Notes under the pieces: model-generated | Told to the model about the DNA's origin: nothing | Database searches by the model: none | The model's input: only the letters and a program-made list of their open reading frames with translations | Assembly: GCA_946699065.1 (NCBI GenBank) | Contig: CAMPDV010000133.1 | Span: 248,001 to 312,000 of the forward strand | Direction of reading: 5' to 3' | From: Loxodes magnus | Lineage: Eukaryota > Ciliophora > Karyorelictea > Loxodida > Loxodidae | Length of the DNA stretch: 64,000 bases | Translations under genes and position numbers: made by a program | Part shown: positions 49,652 to 61,014 of the stretch, piece by piece | Layout: each line of letters begins with the position of its first letter | Position numbering within the stretch: position 1 is the first letter of the stretch

Positions 49652-51337
49652 TCACTAAAATAGCCTTTTATAAAGTAATTAACTTTAAATAGATGTAAAG
49701 ATAGTAACTTAACTGATATTTAAAATAATACTTTAAACATCTAGTGATTGATATTATTTAGTAAGAGAAGCTAACTTTTTAAGATAAATACAAGTTAATT
49801 AAGTTTTTGAGATGGAATTTGTCTGACTTTTTAAATTTAAAGCAGTTTAAATATAAAAAAGACAAGCTAATAGTAAATGTAATTATTTATTAAAGGATTG
49901 CATTAAATAGATGTATCTAACTTAAAATTTACGGTAAGGGAAATAAGATAAAGCAAAGACTATTGAAGTTAGATACTGTATAATAAGAAAATAAACATCT
50001 TAAAAAAAGTTAGTGTTAATTAAATAGATAGATGCTGCATTGACATTAGTAAGTTGCATTACTTCATTCTCATATTATTCATTGTTTTTAATGAAATCAA
50101 ACAGATATTATAGTTAGCTCGGTAAGTTTTCCAGTTTTGATTATGCAATAACATAAATTAAAACTGGTAGCATATCATCAAGTGATTCTAACTCTTCTTA
50201 ACCTTTTCAGAAATCAATAACTGCTGTTTTCATAGCAGCATTTGCAGTAAGAAAGCATTGAAGTTTATCTTTAGGATTTCATTTTTCTTCTATTTTCTTT
50301 ATTTCTATAATTGCTTAACTATAAGGCCCAAAAACTCCCTCTAACCTAAATTTCTTTTTGAAATCTAGAAACTTCATTAAATCAATTCGACAGGCTTCTT
50401 GACATTTGCTTACAAACTTTCGATCATCTTCTTTATATCTTTGCTTATAGATGTTTTCTAACCTTATATTTAGCTTTCCAAATACAAATTTTTCGACTGC
50501 TGGCCTGCAATAAACCATAATTTTTTAAGTTTACTATTTTCCAAAATTAAAATCCGAAAACAATGTTTGAACTGCTCGTTCAATTTGAATTTTTATATCT
50601 TCCATAGGAGCAGGAATTTGGATAGCAGACTCTTCTACAGATCAATATTGTTAGTTAAAGGTTTCAATAAAACTCGCCATTGATTTACCTAAATTATAGG
50701 ATTCCTAGGAAAGAATTTTATGGAACTAATAATAAGAAGAGGTTTCGTTATTTACTTGAATAGTTTCTTCATCTTCTTCTTATTATGGCAATGATAATTA
50801 AAAGGGAGAGTAGCTTTACCTATTTAGTTTTTGCATTTTCTCTATTTTTCTAGAAAAGTCTTTAATAAAGTTTCTCATCACTTTCGATTCTCCTATTTAG
50901 TCTTAGATTGTAATAGTTCTTTTGCATTTTTTTTCATCATAGCCTATAAAAATCTTAATTGGAAACTTTTAGGAGTCTTTATTATTAACGAATGGTAAGC
51001 ATTTTTAAACAAATTTCTTGAATGTACTTTTAGATTTTATAGTAGCAGTTGCAGTATAATGGTCTCGTTCTACTAGATTATAGTCAAATTTTAAGGCAAC
51101 ATTACTGAATAAGTCTATTATTTAATTACAAGAAATAGCCATAGAAACATTCATTTTGAAAAAAGGCATTTAGTTGTTCCCATTCATCTCTTTTAATTCA
51201 CACAAGCTTTATATAGAATTTCTAGCTGAATCTAATTAGCTGCTTTCACTTGACATTCTTCTTTCTTCTGTTAGCTTACTAACCATTTTTTGCAAGCTTT
51301 TCCTTTTAATTCTTAGGAATTCACATATAGTACTCAT
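49652..51337 (-). CDS. VPS9-domain protein (Rab5-family guanine nucleotide exchange factor), 561 aa
   Basis: One uninterrupted frame of 562 codons from ATG 51337 (MSTICEFLRIKRKS) to TGA 49654-49652, no intron. Residues 1-250 are poorly conserved, with a short coiled coil and acidic segments. The helical bundle that precedes VPS9 begins near residue 250 (RAVQTLFSDFNF, PAVEKFVFGKLN). The VPS9 core contains ESLDDMLPVLIYVIAQSKLE at about residues 384-403 and LPSQLQYLFDFIKN after it. The conserved Asp and the PxLIYV segment that insert into Rab switch regions are present. VPS9 proteins activate Rab5/21-type GTPases on endosomes, so this protein and the PX protein at 7-8 kb both point to endosomal traffic. 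Trp at FWKGQEE is TGA. Confidence 0.9.
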
Positions 51338-52338
51338 ATTTGTATTTTAACACAATAGAAAACTCCTAATTATAATGACTTAATTATTAAGTATTCCTGA
51401 AAGGCAACTATTTATAAAAGGAACTAATAATAGTTAAATCATTCACAACTTAACTAACTAAAAACCTCTTACTACACTCAATTTTATCTTTTAAACTAAA
51501 TTCTGGCATTTCAAAAAAATGACGTTAGCCTATGAAATTATGTAACTCCTAGTGTAAATATGCTAATTAATTTTTATCATCCATCTAGAATTATTTTAGC
51601 TATAGCTATACTTTCTTATTAAAAGCTTGTAACTTATTAGAATTTTTAGTATTTGAAAGATGCTAATATTTTATGATGTAATAAGAGCTTTGACTTTAAA
51701 GTAATGCAAATATATTAATAGTTATTAAGATAAAATATCTGCTTAAAGATTTAATTCAACTTATTACTTTATTTTACCTTGAAAAAATCTATCTTTTAGT
51801 AAAGGTTTAGAACTATAACTAGCTTTGTATTATTATACAGGAAATTGAAAATAATCCTATTGAGATATTTTCTCCTTGAATTTCTGACTTTTAAATTATT
51901 ATCTATCATATTATGAAGTACGAATTTTCTAAAGATCTACAATAATAATAATGCTTATAGCTTGCCTTTTATTTATTACTTTGAATGATTTTTATTAAAA
52001 TTAATAAAAGCTTTATTTTTATCTATCTCCCTTATGAGGTCTTCATTGAAATTGCTAGTAACATTGTTTAAAATATATGGATTGTTAATTTAAAAGTTTA
52101 CCATAGAAGCTGGATGAGAAGTTTTTTGGAAATACCTTATGCTGGTAATTTTATTATAGATAACTTTGGAGTTTAAATATTTGATTTAACTAAGCTTCTC
52201 CCTTGATTTTATAATAGTTTTTATTAATTTTTTAATATGGGAAATAAGCCTTTAGAATTTATGAATGTGGATAAGTAAATGACTGTCAAAATTAACATAT
52301 AAGAATAACATATGAATATAAGAGTTGTTTTAAGATCC
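51338..52338. other. Intergenic spacer
   Basis: About 1 kb, AT-rich, upstream of the VPS9 gene. No other feature recognised. Confidence 0.45.
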
Positions 52339-53400
52339 TCAAGTGCTTAATCTTCTATGCTCAAGTTGCTAAAAGACATCTAATCTTGGTCTAATTTTAA
52401 TAACTTACCTTTCTTTCTTAAACTTGGTGGGATCTTATAAAAAAGAAGAATAAACTTGTGTTGAGTAGATCTTCTTTTTTCTTATATCAAAATTTTTCGG
52501 TCTTAACTTCTTAGACCTTTTAGTGATAACTTAATTTCGATCTTCTTTATTCTCTCCAGTGTCTTTGGTGAAAGACATTCAATTTTCTATAGTAACAGAC
52601 TTTTAAACAGTTTTTGATATCTTTTTTTAATTTTGATTCAAATTTCTTTTAACTGCTCAATTTTCTGTTGAAATCAAATTATCCTTCTAAGCATACGATT
52701 TACTGCTCTTAGGACTGATAGATACGAAGTTTCCTTATGATTTGCTTTTTGATTAGTTAGAGCCCCAAATAGAATGAGATGAAAATTTAAGAGGAACTAT
52801 TGGCTATTAAGTAGATAGTTAGCCCTGAGTCTATTATTCCTTTTATTATAAATCTTATTCCTTCAGATCTAAAATTAATGCAAAATCTACTTCTACTTTA
52901 ATTTCTCTTTCCTTATTTAAATTTCCTTCTATCTTCTTTTAATTTAATTTCTCACTATTATCAGAATAGATATCTCTCTAGCTTAGAACACTATGAGTTA
53001 GATTACTATATTAGTGCTGTAAGCATTGTGTTGCGATGTGATTACATGGAGGCAGCAATTGAGTATTTTCTTAACCCAATTCTTCGAAAATGATAGTGAC
53101 TCCTGAAATAGTTTATGGAACATGCTTGAATTAGCATTTGACACCATAAGGACAAGTACCACTATCATAGTAGTATCTACATATTTTATCTTAACCTTCA
53201 GGAAACATTTTTTCTCTGAGTTCTTTCTATCCATGTGCAAAAATACAGTTATTAGAATATTGGCAAAAACCTTTAGAGTAATTTTTGCAAAGTTCGGTCT
53301 TAAACTTCGTTTAGGATTAAATCTAGTAGAAACTCTAAAATGTAGGCTAAGTAAGTAAAGTAAGAGCAGAAGAAAAATACGGTCTGTAAATAGCAGTCAT
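52339..53400 (-). CDS. Tandem CCCH zinc-finger protein (TTP-like), 353 aa
   Basis: ATG 53400 (MTAIYRPYFSS) to TGA 52341-52339. Two CCCH fingers are complete: C38-X7-C46-X5-C52-X3-H56 (CKNYSKGFCQYSNNCIFAHG) and C74-X8-C83-X5-C89-X3-H93 (CRYYYDSGTCPYGVKCQFKH). The first is preceded by TKFKTELC, matching the KTELC lead-in of tristetraprolin-type fingers that bind AU-rich mRNA; the first spacing is 7 rather than 8. A His/Cys pair follows at residues 119-126 (CNHIATQCLQH). The remaining 220 residues are low-complexity and Ser/Lys/Gln-rich. It probably binds mRNA 3' ends and controls their decay or translation. An 18-nt in-frame intron near 52,400 is possible. Confidence 0.88.
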
Positions 53401-54127
53401 CTTTTATATAAAAAAATGAAATTTATCAATAAATATTTACTTAATAAACAAAAATGCCTTTAATTAAGATACCTTATAAATAATAATCTAATTATATACT
53501 CCTAACTGTATTCAGTCAAGTTATAAACCTTATTCATTGTATTATAGCTTATGGGATAGAAACCCTAGTAATCTGTGATACCTTTAGAGCCATAAAGTTT
53601 CTTACGCTTTTACTTTAATATTGATGTTACTTTTTTTAATTTAATGTTCTTAATGAATCTAAATGTAAACTTTGTAATAACAAACTGGAGATTAAACTAA
53701 GACTAATGGAATTTGATATTTAAAAATATAAAATTAGTATATTTGAGATATATTAGAGTTGTATGGCTTTAGTGATTTGTTTACATTTCTTTATTTATTT
53801 GTTTCCCTTATATTAGTTTTCTTACACCTGTTTAGAATTTAATAAAGTAGCTTTATTTATTCAATTTATCTAAGAAGCTCTATATATACTCTATTTTATA
53901 TAGCCATAAGAAATTCTTATCTTTGTTTTATTCCAAACAGAGCTATTTAAAGTTAAACCTGGATCTATCAAATATAATTAGCTTACTACCTAAAAATTAA
54001 TTTTAATGCTTTAAGAATAAAGGAAAGAGGCTGACTAAAGAAATAATATAAATATAGCAGAATGTATTTACTACTAGTTTAACTAAGAGCTATTTAATAA
54101 AACTTTAGGGAATAAACAACAATTAGA
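53401..54127. other. Intergenic spacer
   Basis: About 0.7 kb, AT-rich. Nothing recognised. Confidence 0.45.
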
Positions 54128-54307
54128 ATGCTTAAATAAACACTAGTTGATACAACTTCTAACTAGGAATTCAAAAAAGAGCAAAAGAAAGAGTAATCTA
54201 ATTTTTATTAATTATCAGACACGTATAACTTAGAATTTAATTCATCAAATTAATAGCAAAACTCTTAAGTAATTTAAAAATAAGGCATAATCATTTCAAT
54301 ATGCTGA
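54128..54307 (+). CDS. Possible small protein, 59 aa
   Basis: ATG 54128 to TGA 54305-54307 encodes MLKQTLVDTTSNQEFKKEQ followed by a Gln/Asn/Ser-rich stretch. The composition is coding-like and stands out from the surrounding AT-rich spacer, but the frame is short and no homologue is recognised. It could also be an exon of something larger. Confidence 0.35.
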
Positions 54308-54959
54308 AGCTAAAATGTAGAGCTACTATAGTTTAATTATTAGTTAATTGTTTAAATAAAAGGACTATTCATTAATTGTTAAACTTATTAAATTTTAAGC
54401 TTTTTGCGCCTAAATTTATATCTAATAAACTTGAAAATTTTTTGGCTTAGAAATGAGGATGTATTATTAAGATATATTATTAAGATGTATTATGAGTGAT
54501 ATAATTAAATCTTATTACTAAGCATTAAAAAGTTTGCTTCAAGTAAATTAATAGCTAGATTTTTTTGAATCAATGAGATTAAATGAGATTTATCAGTTAA
54601 ATTAATTATGAATTGGCTTATAAAGTGTGATTATTAGGAATATTTATTAAATAAAAGATCTTTATATAAAATGATTTTTAATTATAATTTAAATAATTGA
54701 TTGTGAAATGTGTAAAGCAAAGAGAAGATATAATAGTAGTAGCACAAAGATTAAATAAATTTATTGAACTTGTTTGTTATTTTCGTATCTAATAATACCT
54801 GGTTGCTTGAATCTTACGAATATATTTAATTATTTATTGTATTCTTAAATAGAAACTTAATTATTTCGTTTTGAAGATTCGTGATATTTAATTTCTCAAT
54901 TAAAGTTAAATCATTAAGACACAATCAAATTTATCTGTTTTTTCATTTGCTGAGATAGT

Positions 54960-55647
54960 TATTTATGTTAAAAATTATTTAGCCAAGAGAATAATAAACT
55001 CTTAGAAAAATTAGTGAAATGAAATTATTAAATATCTGTAGAAAGAGAGATGGATAAAATAGTTTATTTTGAAAAATTTATCGAAAAATTGATGGAAAGG
55101 ATTATTAAAGTTGATAAATATTTTGTAAAAAAAGCTTATAATTTTGTACAGCAACTGCAGAAATTAAGGAGATTTTTTTAAGTTGAAAAAACTTACAATG
55201 AAAGAGTTAGTTCAAGAGATTAAAGTTAGGACTTAAATCTAAAAATCTATTAGGCATTTTTTTAAAATTATAATAATAATTTTAATTGAAGGTCCAAGCT
55301 CCTTTATATTCGCAATTTTATATCGCAAGTTTGTAAAGAGATATATTATTAAGTCAATCGAGATAAACAAATCTTAATTTATTAAGCACAGGTTTAATTT
55401 CTTCATTGTAATTGATATGTTGTATTCTATCCCTTATTATGTCTTTTTAACAAAGAATGTGTTTATTATAGCCAGGAAGTTTAGGAATCTTCATTAGCTT
55501 TTGATCAAATTGCTTTACTAAATTTTCATAATGCAATTTTATTTTAGATTGCTTATTGTTTGGAATTCAATAGCTTCATGGAATTTCAAGTTTTAATGCG
55601 AATAAAATATGTTGGATATAATGATGTCAATTTGCTTAACTCTATGA
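54960..55647 (+). pseudogene. Remnant paralogue of the EKIV-repeat/membrane protein
   Basis: At 55,050-55,110 one frame reads KIVYFEKFIEKLMERIIKVDK, a decayed EKIV repeat. In another frame from 55,300 it reads SFIFAILYRKFVKRYIIKS and SQFIKHRFNFFIVIDMLYS, aligning with SDFIKWWLIFFICIDFLYF of the gene at 43116-45938. Repeat number is reduced to two or three and frames are broken, so it looks like a degenerate copy; tiny introns could rescue part of it. The end is set at TGA 55645-55647. The aligned TGA-TGA (WW) in the intact copy against His-Arg here supports sense reading of TGA. Confidence 0.55.
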
Positions 55648-56432
55648 ATCTGAATTTTCACTTTAATATTCAAATATTATTCTGGACGAATACTAAGAAA
55701 AAAAAATTTGCACTAAATTCAAATTTAACTGAAGTTAACTTTATAAAAGAGCTTTAAATTCCAGTCAATTTTGATAATTTATTCTTCTTATCTTAAAAGT
55801 TAAAAGCGCAGCATAGTTATTTGTTTACTCTAATTAGCAAACTAATGTTTTTTATCTAACTAGATCACTTAAAATAATTTAGCTTTATTTAAAGTATATA
55901 AAAGTATACCTTCCTTCTTCATCTCTTCTTGTTAATGCTGAATTATCCTTGAAATATATTCTTACTTAAGCTTTGCCATTTTAACTATAAATTCAATTTT
56001 ATTTTTAATCAAATCTTTTAAATTAGGCTATTAAATCTCTTTTATCTTCTATTTACTAGCTAGTACAAACTTTAAACTTAAGATATAGTATCTCTCAAAA
56101 GAATAGCAGTTAAATAAAAAGAGGCGAAATGATAATAAAATTATAATTAAAATTGGAATAAAAATGTTTAGTTTCAGAAGAGACTTAAACCAAAAAAATG
56201 GGATAAATCAATATTTGCATTAAATATATTGGAAATCATTCAACCATGGCAAAAGCGCTGATTTTAAGTTACAGCTCTAATTATCTCCACTAAAAATTTA
56301 AACTTCATTAATCTTTACTTTTCTAAATTTTCTTTTGACTTTCTATTTAAAGTTAATAATATTATTTTAATTTACTATTTTAAGATATTATATTAAGACT
56401 TATCTATATATATTATGTAACCTGTTTGAGTA
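55648..56432. other. Intergenic spacer
   Basis: About 0.8 kb, AT-rich, ends at the tail of the next retroelement. Nothing recognised. Confidence 0.4.
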
Positions 56433-56487
56433 TATATAAATAAATAATTGATTATAGTGGGTCTGCCATTTTTAGGCTAACCACTTT
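56433..56487 (-). other. 3'-terminal hairpin and (AAAT)n tail
   Basis: A hairpin with arms AGTGGGTCTGCC and GGCTAACCACT lies at 56,455-56,487. On the minus strand it is followed by ATAATCAATTATTTATTTATA. It is the same layout as the retroposon A terminus and closest in sequence to the 32.9-kb terminus. Confidence 0.68.
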
Positions 56488-57149
56488 TAAGTTTAAAGTT
56501 AGGTATAAGTACCAACTTCAAATCTGTTCGGATTTTGTCTATCATAAGTCTTGATGATTTTTAGGTTGCTATTTCAAATCTTTTCCGATAGGTCGAATCC
56601 CAGTCACTTTCTATTGAATTCGTTAACCGCCTATTAGATATAAGGAGCTTCATTCTTTAGTTGTAGTATTTTTTTCTATACAGTTTACCTTCTTAATTGC
56701 AATAGATCCTGAAAATATTTTCCCATTAGTTTTTTATTATTTTCTTTTATTTTTATTAAAATTGGAAGTAGCTTCTTACTTTATGTCCTGGTCGCTTGCA
56801 GTACCAGCATCTCATATAGAATGAAAGTTTTTGTGAATTGTTGCTCAACATCCATCGAATCATTCACTTATATTTTTTATAAGAATATGCTTTCAGTTAC
56901 TTCTGTGAATTGGTTGAATTTTTCTTCTAATTTTTCTATTCTGATATTTCCTGACTGTTTATTTTCAATTTTTTTCACTTGTGAGTTAGTCATCAGATAT
57001 TCTATTTTTCTTTCTAGTTCTTATAGTGTTCTTAGGAATTTTAAATTTTCTAATTGCATAACTTTAAGTTCTTAAAGTACTATTTATTAATCTTATTTTG
57101 ACTAAGATGAATCCTTTTAAGAAGAGACTTATTGCAATAAATTTTCCAT
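56488..57149 (-). pseudogene. CCHC zinc-knuckle ORF of a non-autonomous retroposon (degenerate)
   Basis: ATG 57149 (MENLLQQVSSQKDSSQSKQ) opens a coiled coil (IEKLEEKFNQFTEVTES). After a frame change, explainable by a 34-nt GT..AG intron near 56,850-56,900, it reads CWYCKRPGHKVRSY, a knuckle whose last Cys is Tyr (CX2CX4HX4Y), and then RIYCNQEGKLYRKKY, shared with the retroposon A protein. No in-frame TGA ends this frame before the hairpin, so the stop seems lost or displaced. The missing fourth ligand and missing stop suggest an inactive copy. Confidence 0.6.
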
Positions 57150-57589
57150 TTTTTCTCTTTTTTATCTATTATGAATAACAATTTGATTGAAGTATTATTT
57201 ATAATGTTCTTAGTATATTGCTTGTTTCTATCTTCATCGTATTTTTATATTCATTTCTATTTTATTTTAGTTTTAGAGCTTAATCTATTTAATATTAATC
57301 TATCTTGTTTTTTCTGCTGTTATCAAAATATAATAATATGAAATTATTAGTTTAATGTTAAAGTGGTTATTAATGTGATATATTTGATAAAATGGAACTA
57401 GTAGGAGAGAGGAGTAAATTAACTCTCTAATGTATTTTAGAAGAAAATGTAAATGCCTATAATTCTATTCGATTATAAATAAGCTGACAAGATATAATAT
57501 TTATCATCTTCATTTAATTTGACTATTTCTAATTAAGCAGGATAATTAGATTTAGTACATTACATTTCTATTATTATTATACATAAAAA
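57150..57589. other. Spacer between two divergent retroelement ORFs
   Basis: 0.44 kb of AT-rich sequence between the 5' ends of the minus-strand and plus-strand CCHC ORFs. It probably holds both 5' UTRs. Nothing else seen. Confidence 0.4.
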
Positions 57590-58378
57590 ATGGCTTCTAA
57601 GAAATAACACGGCTTTGAACAAAATATTTAAATAGGACAATTCTCTAAAAAATAAAAAAGCGAAATAATTACAATGAGTGAAAGTGAGAAATATGATTGA
57701 TATGACGAACATTAACCACTTAGAAATCCAGAATTAAAAAAACTTCCGACACAAACTCTTATAGAAATATTATCTAAGTTATTAAAAAAGTCTATGTTCA
57801 AAAATAGATACCTTACTGATAAAGTAGAAAAATTAATAACGTCTTTACTTGAGAAACAATATTAATCAACATAAGAAATAGAAAAGAAGCTGGCACAAAG
57901 AATTCTTTAAATTAAATAATAAATCCAGGTTACACCATTTTCGTTTTAACATAATTAATCAGATCCTATGGAAATAGAAAATGAAGCCTCAAATTAAAAT
58001 AAACAGTAAACATTAATTTAATATAACTAATAAATTTAAATTAAATAAGAGCTAAAAGAATAATAGTTTAAAAGAAGAATAAAATGCTACGTGTGCAATA
58101 AATAACACCAATGAAAATACTGTTACTAACTAAGCGAAATTTAAAGAAAGAATTAATAAGATATTAAAAAAAAGATTTTAGGATATATCCAACATAAAGC
58201 GGAAAAATTTATAGAAAAAAATTCTTTAATTCAAATTTAATCCTTGGAGAAATAATTAGGAATGCTACATGCAAGATAAGAACTATTCAGAATATTAAAG
58301 GATGATGCGCTAATGAAGTACTATACCGCCCAATTAAGCCTAGTAGGAATTCGTGGCAAACTAATGGAGACAAACTGA
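57590..58378 (+). CDS. CCHC zinc-knuckle (ORF1-like) protein, 262 aa
   Basis: ATG 57590 (MASKKQHGFEQN) to TGA 58376-58378, in frame, no intron. Residues 35-110 hold a helical domain (LRNPELKKLPTQTLIEILSK, YLTDKVEKLITSLLEKQ). A Gln-rich stretch follows, then a knuckle CYVCNKQHQWKYC (CX2CX3HX4C, one residue shorter than usual) and a C-terminal coiled coil. The N-terminus resembles that of the ORF at 60,150 (MAQKKQQ), including upstream bases. With the 3' region and hairpin tail to 58,882 it forms a non-autonomous element of about 1.3 kb. Such a protein would coat element RNA. Confidence 0.72.
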
Positions 58379-58826
58379 TAGAATAGGTCAGATGGCTGAC
58401 TGCTAAGGCTTTAACAAATTTTTTAACTTTAACTTTATATCAAAAAATATGTATTCGGCCTCATTCAGGAGAACTAGTTAGTAATCTGGTACAATATATA
58501 CGACATTGCAAGTAATCTCGCACTAAGATGACACCATGAAAAGGGTACAAGTTCGGAAGAGATAAGCTTAGCTTGCTTGAGAGTTCTTGCTATCATTATG
58601 AATGCTTGTTTGATGGGTCATCTATTATCCTTAATTACTAATTCTTATTTGGATCTTATTCAGGAAGACTGAAGCATTTGGCTCAAGATCCGAGAATAAT
58701 ATTTAATAAACAAATTCGCCATTTGGAAAAGTTGATGTGACTCATTGGTTGGTCAGACCGAGAACATGAAGTATGAGAACACTTTCTTTAATATTAATAT
58801 TAATATTAATATTAATATTAATATTA
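58379..58826 (+). other. 3' region of the CCHC-ORF element
   Basis: A 0.45-kb segment of higher GC than surrounding spacers, lying between the ORF stop and the terminal hairpin. It has no coding-like frame and no clear similarity to the retroposon A 3' region except at the very end. It finishes with an ATTAAT-type microsatellite. Confidence 0.5.
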
Positions 58827-58827
58827 A
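58789..58827. repeat. (TAATAT)n microsatellite
   Basis: About six perfect TAATAT units directly before the terminal hairpin. Confidence 0.9.
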
Positions 58828-58882
58828 AAGAACTACACACCAACGAAGTGCAACGCGTTTTGCAATCATATTTATTTATAAA
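58827..58882 (+). other. 3'-terminal hairpin and ATTT tail
   Basis: The segment AGAACTACACACCAACGAAG and on to 58,863 resembles the retroposon A terminus (AGAGCTGCGCACTAACGAGA) in sequence and spacing, and is followed by CAATCATATTTATTTATAAA. It is the same orientation as the 42.6-kb terminus. Confidence 0.68.
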
Positions 58883-58917
58883 CTAAAAATTTAATTTAAG
58901 TTTGCCATTAAATAATT

Positions 58918-59741
58918 TCAGCTAATTCTGAGACTGTTATTTAACGTGTGGGATTCCACAACCATTTCTTCTACATAGGTAGTTACCTCCTCTTTTCCTC
59001 CGTAAAAATTTTCCTTCTATTTACCATGAACTTCTTATAAAATCTATTATTGACAATGAATTATTGTGCTAGATCTTTTATATTTTAAATTTTTCTTGTT
59101 CTGAAATACTTTAAAATTGGATTAGAATTTGAATAAGTTCTGATGATAAACAACAGCTACTTTTTTTGCTAATTTATATTATTTTGCTTTTGCAATCCAA
59201 TTTTTCTATTTTTCGATCCTCCTAATTATTTATTAATTCAATTTACCATTTTATTTTACTTAAACTAATGCTTCATCTACTAAATATCATCAATTACTAT
59301 TGGTGCTTCCTAAATTAAGGTGTAGTTATGATTATAGATACAACTGTTCTTTTGCTACTATTTTATTTTGTACTGATTGTTTTCACAAATTAGAGATCTC
59401 TAAATTCAGATCTTCGAAATGAATCATTATCTCTTATTCTTCAAAAGATTAATATTAAGTAATCCTGTCTGTTGATAGTTAAAGTCGTTTTTTTAAATAC
59501 TCATAAGTAAATTCATTTTGCCTATTTTATTGAAGTACTTCTAAAATTCTCTTGTATTTATTTGCTTTAAAATGAAGAAGAAAATTCAGATAATTTTAAT
59601 TTTTTCTCGTCGCGCCTTTCTTAGCTAATTTTCAATACTTAATTGCTTTACAATCCCGTCGAATTCCATCTATTTTGCTTTCCATTCTTTAATGGGAATT
59701 TTTTTATCCACATAAGTGACTAAATCAAATGATATATTCAT
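58918..59741 (-). CDS. Hypothetical Lys/Gln-rich protein, about 269 aa
   Basis: ATG 59741 (MNISFDLVTYVDKKIPIKEW) to TGA 58920-58918 with one 14-nt intron near 59,630 (GTATTG..TTAG) that restores frame. Recognisable segments are FKANKYKRILEVLQQN, YEYLKKRLQLSTDRI, FEDLNLEISNLWKQS and a C-terminal KENFYGGKEEVTTYVEEMV. The helix-rich, basic middle (IIRRIEKQKNWIAKAKQYKLA) suggests nucleic-acid or protein binding. No family recognised. It lies tail-to-tail with the CCHC-ORF element, ending 36 bases from its tail, and just upstream of the LINE, so it may be host or retroelement derived. Confidence 0.6.
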
Positions 59742-60149
59742 CAATATTAGTCTTTAAAATTATATTATAAATATATCTACTATCATATATCTCTTTAATT
59801 ATATAGATAATCAAAAAAAGTTTGTTTAGTCGATATATCAGAGAGTACATTTTTTTGAAACCATTATTTAAAAATCTATTTAGTAAATAATGCAAATGAG
59901 GCTATTAGTAAATTTAACCTTGGAAATAAAAAGCTTAAGCTTTCTTCAAGTATCTTTATAAAAATGCTATTTAAAAGCTTGATTTATTAATTTAAAAAAC
60001 ATCAGAAAAGATTTAAATAATTCAAATTAAAAATCTCATTTTAAACATTTATTTTAGGTTATTTTCTAAAAGAATAGGAAAGTAGAATTTCTTATTTGCT
60101 AGTTATTTCAGATTTTTAATAAATTTACAGTTTGATAATATTATATAAA
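59742..60149. other. Spacer before the LINE-associated ORF
   Basis: 0.4 kb, AT-rich, between divergent starts. It may contain the promoter or 5' UTR of the downstream element. Confidence 0.4.
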
Positions 60150-60866
60150 ATGGCACAAAAGAAATAATAGAATTCACCAAAAAACCTAATAAATAATCAG
60201 ACTTTGCTAACGATTTCTATTAGCTATAATTGGATAATTAGAAGCTAGCAAAAGAAGTTAAAACCTTAAATAAATAATTTAATTCCTCATACTAGCCATT
60301 AACAAATCGATAAAAAACAAAAGACCTAAGTAAGAAATTAATAATAGACTATTTCCTAAGAGATGAAAGGTAAATTGGTCAAATCGAATGGAATTTAAGA
60401 TAAAATTTCGATCAGAGAGGCAGTTAACTGGAGTATATCAAACTCAATTAAGTATCAAATTCGTAATCAAAAGGAGAAAAGAATCTGGCTTCAAGCTTAT
60501 CCTATTAGAAAAAAAATTAGATTTTGAAAAGGCTATAAGTGTGGAATAAGGTTAATTAGTGTTATAGATTTAAGAAGAAATAATCTTAAATAATAAAAAG
60601 AGGAATGTAAAACCTATTCAAGATTTATTTCTGGCCAAGCAGAAAACTTTATAAATAAAAAATATTTTAACCATTCTTAACTTCAAAAAACTAAGATACA
60701 TTGAGACGACACAAAAGAAGAAAACTTGGATTTTACTTACAAGCATTAGCAAGAGGATAAAATAAGTAAGTTATAAAGATTTACGATCCAGAAGAATACA
60801 ATCTAGAGACCAATTAATTTATATAAAAATCTATAAACTTTTTTCGTGGTAACCAAACAAAGGTGA
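60150..60866 (+). CDS. Basic, Gln/Lys-rich ORF upstream of LINE ORF1
   Basis: ATG 60150 (MAQKKQQNSPKNLINNQ) in a context like that of the CCHC ORF at 57590. One frame reads SIREAVNWSISNSIKYQIRN and on; another reads CKTYSRFISGQAENFINKK and HWDDTKEENLDFTYK to TGA 60864-60866. A frame change is therefore needed, by intron or decay, around 60,500-60,600, close to a Cys-containing stretch that could be a broken zinc knuckle. It may be an older element copy or the first ORF of the LINE. Confidence 0.45.
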
Positions 60867-61014
60867 CGCCACGTTAATATATTATTATTATATATTAAAA
60901 AATGGTTAGCTTCAAGAAGGGTTTTTATACCACCTCCTCAGAGTAGGAGAGAAAACCTGAAACACTTTCTTTTACCACGTCTTGCTTTAATTATTCCAAC
61001 CTTCTTTATTATGC

